A stretch of DNA of 25,915 nucleotides from Sulfidibacterium sp964456625. GTDB taxonomy: Bacteria; Bacteroidota; Bacteroidia; Bacteroidales; F082. The stretch covers positions 1 to 25,915 of the forward strand of contig CAYWBO010000042.1 of NCBI GenBank assembly GCA_964456625.1, written 5' to 3'. Shown in pieces: positions 24,495-25,915 of this stretch (its first letter is position 1; every line of letters begins with the position of its first letter). The translations under genes were made by a program, and so were the position numbers. A model generated the notes under the pieces. The model ran no database searches and had not been told where the DNA came from. It was given only the letters and a program-made list of their open reading frames with translations.

Positions 24495-25757
24495 TTATTT
24501 TTTCCTGTTAAACCGGGATGAATTGGGTCTTTTTTGATTTCTTGTTGCAAAAAATTCTTGCTTTCTTCTTACTTTCTCCTTTTCGAATTCCTGTTTTTCC
24601 GTTGCTGTCATCGGGTTGTCGGTTTGTGGAAAGGGATTGTCATCAATAATTTCTATTTTCTGGTTTATTAACTTCTCAATATCTTTTATAAACGCATTTT
24701 CTTCAGGCTCACAAAGAGATATGGAAACACCTTCGTCACCAGCACGGCCTGACCTGCCGATCCGGTGAACATATGTTTCGGCTATGTTCGGAATATCGTA
24801 ATTGATGACATATTTTAGCTTATCGATGTCAATACCTCTTGCGGCAATATCCGTGGCAACCAACACTCTTAGTTCCCCTTCTTTAAACTGTTTCAGGACT
24901 TTTTGTCTTTGATTCTGGGCTTTGTCGCCATGTATGGCTGCTGTTTTTATTTTTTGCTTTTGTAAATTCCGGACGATTCTGTCAGCACCATGTTTTGTTC
25001 TTGAAAATAACAACACCTGATCAATCCCTCTATTTTGGAGAATATGGAGAAGCAAATCGTTCTTGCTTAATTTATTCGTGTAATACAGGTATTGCTGTAT
25101 TGTTTCGGCAGTCGAAGAAACCGGACTTACTTCAACTTTGATTGGGTTATTCAGAATTTTCCTGGAAAGTTCAACGATCTTAGTTGGCATGGTTGCTGAA
25201 AAGAATAAGGATTGCCGTTTGCCGGGTAATTTGGCAATGATCTTTTTAATTTCATGAATAAAACCCATGTCGAGCATTCGGTCCGCTTCGTCCAGCACAA
25301 AATATTCAACATCCTTCAACCTGATGAAACCCTGATCCATCAAATCCAGCAGCCTTCCGGGTGTTGCAACAAGAATGTCCACCCCTCTTTTCAGTGCAGC
25401 TGTTTGTGATCCCTGATTCACACCGCCAAAAATGACGGTATTTTTTATTCCCGTATATTTCCCATAGGTCGAAAAACTATCAGCAATTTGAATGGCTAAT
25501 TCGCGCGTAGGAGTGATGATGAGCGCATTGATTTTATGTGGGCTGTTATTTCGTTGATGGTCGAGAAAGAGATGCTGCAGAATTGGAATCGCAAAAGCCG
25601 CTGTTTTGCCGGTACCGGTTTGAGCACTGCCCAACACATCCTTCTTGTTTAGTATGTGCGGAATGGCTCTTTCCTGTATCGATGTGGGCACAGAATAATT
25701 TTCTTCTTTTAGAGCCTTTATAATAGGCTCAATAATTTTCAGGTCTTCAAATTGCAT
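24495..25757 (-). CDS. rhlE: DEAD-box RNA helicase, RhlE type
   Basis: ATP-dependent RNA helicase acting on structured RNA in ribosome assembly or RNA decay, often cold-induced in this group. The 420-residue protein has all core motifs: Q motif around VPTSIQERAIP (23-33), motif I AQTGTGKT (45-52), PTREL (83-87), ATPGR (131-135), DEAD (156-159), SAT (187-189), ATDIAARGIDID (301-312) and HRIGRSGRAG (331-340). A basic C-terminal tail from about 388 (KQEFEKEKVRRKQEFF, then RNQKRPNSSRFNRKK) probably binds RNA. The RhlE label rests on length and the short basic tail; other DEAD-box subgroups cannot be fully excluded. Confidence 0.93.
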   Translation of the reverse strand: MQFEDLKIIEPIIKALKEENYSVPTSIQERAIPHILNKKDVLGSAQTGTGKTAAFAIPILQHLFLDHQRNNSPHKINALIITPTRELAIQIADSFSTYGKYTGIKNTVIFGGVNQGSQTAALKRGVDILVATPGRLLDLMDQGFIRLKDVEYFVLDEADRMLDMGFIHEIKKIIAKLPGKRQSLFFSATMPTKIVELSRKILNNPIKVEVSPVSSTAETIQQYLYYTNKLSKNDLLLHILQNRGIDQVLLFSRTKHGADRIVRNLQKQKIKTAAIHGDKAQNQRQKVLKQFKEGELRVLVATDIAARGIDIDKLKYVINYDIPNIAETYVHRIGRSGRAGDEGVSISLCEPEENAFIKDIEKLINQKIEIIDDNPFPQTDNPMTATEKQEFEKEKVRRKQEFFATRNQKRPNSSRFNRKK

Positions 25758-25827
25758 GATTAAATTTTTTAATTTCTTTTAAGGTTTTTAAAAGAAATCT
25801 ATGGTGGATGATAAATATTAGAGGGCG

Positions 25828-25835
25828 CAAAGGTA
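25828..25835 (-). promoter_or_regulatory. Predicted helicase promoter, -7 box
   Basis: The minus strand reads TACCTTTG, matching TAnnTTTG, 70 bases upstream of the helicase ATG. This implies a leader of about 60 bases, AT-rich with no clear fold. The best TTG upstream (25860-25862) is 24 bases away, more than the usual spacing. Confidence 0.5.
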
Positions 25836-25915
25836 ATGAATATAGCGGTTGATCCATGTCAATTTCATTTTTGGGTTAAAAAATGAATAAAACCCTGTTT
25901 CGCTGCGCTCAAAGG

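Overview
The window reads as a chromosomal segment of a member of the Bacteroidota, probably a draft or metagenome assembly because a run of exactly 100 N interrupts one gene. Three things point to this phylum: the protein flavours (an M1 peptidase with a GGMEYP exopeptidase motif, a secreted GH92 mannosidase, a short Bacteroidota-style homogentisate dioxygenase), the lack of strong Shine-Dalgarno sequences, and repeated TAnnTTTG boxes upstream of genes, which match the Bacteroidota -7 element. No rRNA, tRNA, CRISPR array, insertion sequence or phage gene was seen.

Layout. 1-1.4 kb: NtrY-like sensor kinase, probably co-transcribed with a gene cut off by the left edge. 1.4-1.9 kb (-): smpB for trans-translation. 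2.2-6.7 kb (+): tyrosine/homogentisate catabolism (hmgA, hppD, fahA) plus a flavin-reductase-like gene; no maleylacetoacetate isomerase is present. 7.0-8.2 kb (+): single-domain rhodanese followed by a TauE/SafE permease, a likely sulfur-handling pair. 8.2-11.6 kb (-): cstA, a 4-TM protein, a 98-residue protein and a Get3/ArsA-type ATPase in one tight, same-strand string; this is the least explained part of the window. 11.8-13.4 kb (-): an AT-rich island with an orphan histidine kinase, a perfect 15-nt palindrome at its start and a short unrecognised ORF upstream. 13.5-15.9 kb: mnmE (-) and sucD (+), divergent from a shared 113-bp promoter region. 15.99-18.3 kb (-): tpiA-prmA-plsY, likely one operon with a well-formed promoter. 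18.5-20.4 kb (-): secreted M1-type metallopeptidase. 20.6-21.2 kb (+): xth (exonuclease III) broken by the assembly gap. 21.35-23.7 kb (+): secreted GH92 mannosidase without susC/susD neighbours. 23.9-24.4 kb (+): histidine-bearing 4-TM protein. 24.5-25.8 kb (-): RhlE-type DEAD-box RNA helicase.

Together the genes suggest a heterotroph able to use oxygen (HPPD and homogentisate dioxygenase both need O2), feeding tyrosine carbon as fumarate and acetoacetate toward a TCA cycle represented here by sucD, taking up peptides or organic acids through CstA, and degrading external peptides and mannose glycans. Most of the window is ordinary chromosomal core. The strongest candidate for an undescribed system is the cstA / 4-TM / 98-aa / ArsA-like ATPase string; other points of interest are the missing isomerase in the tyrosine cluster and the AT-rich kinase island.
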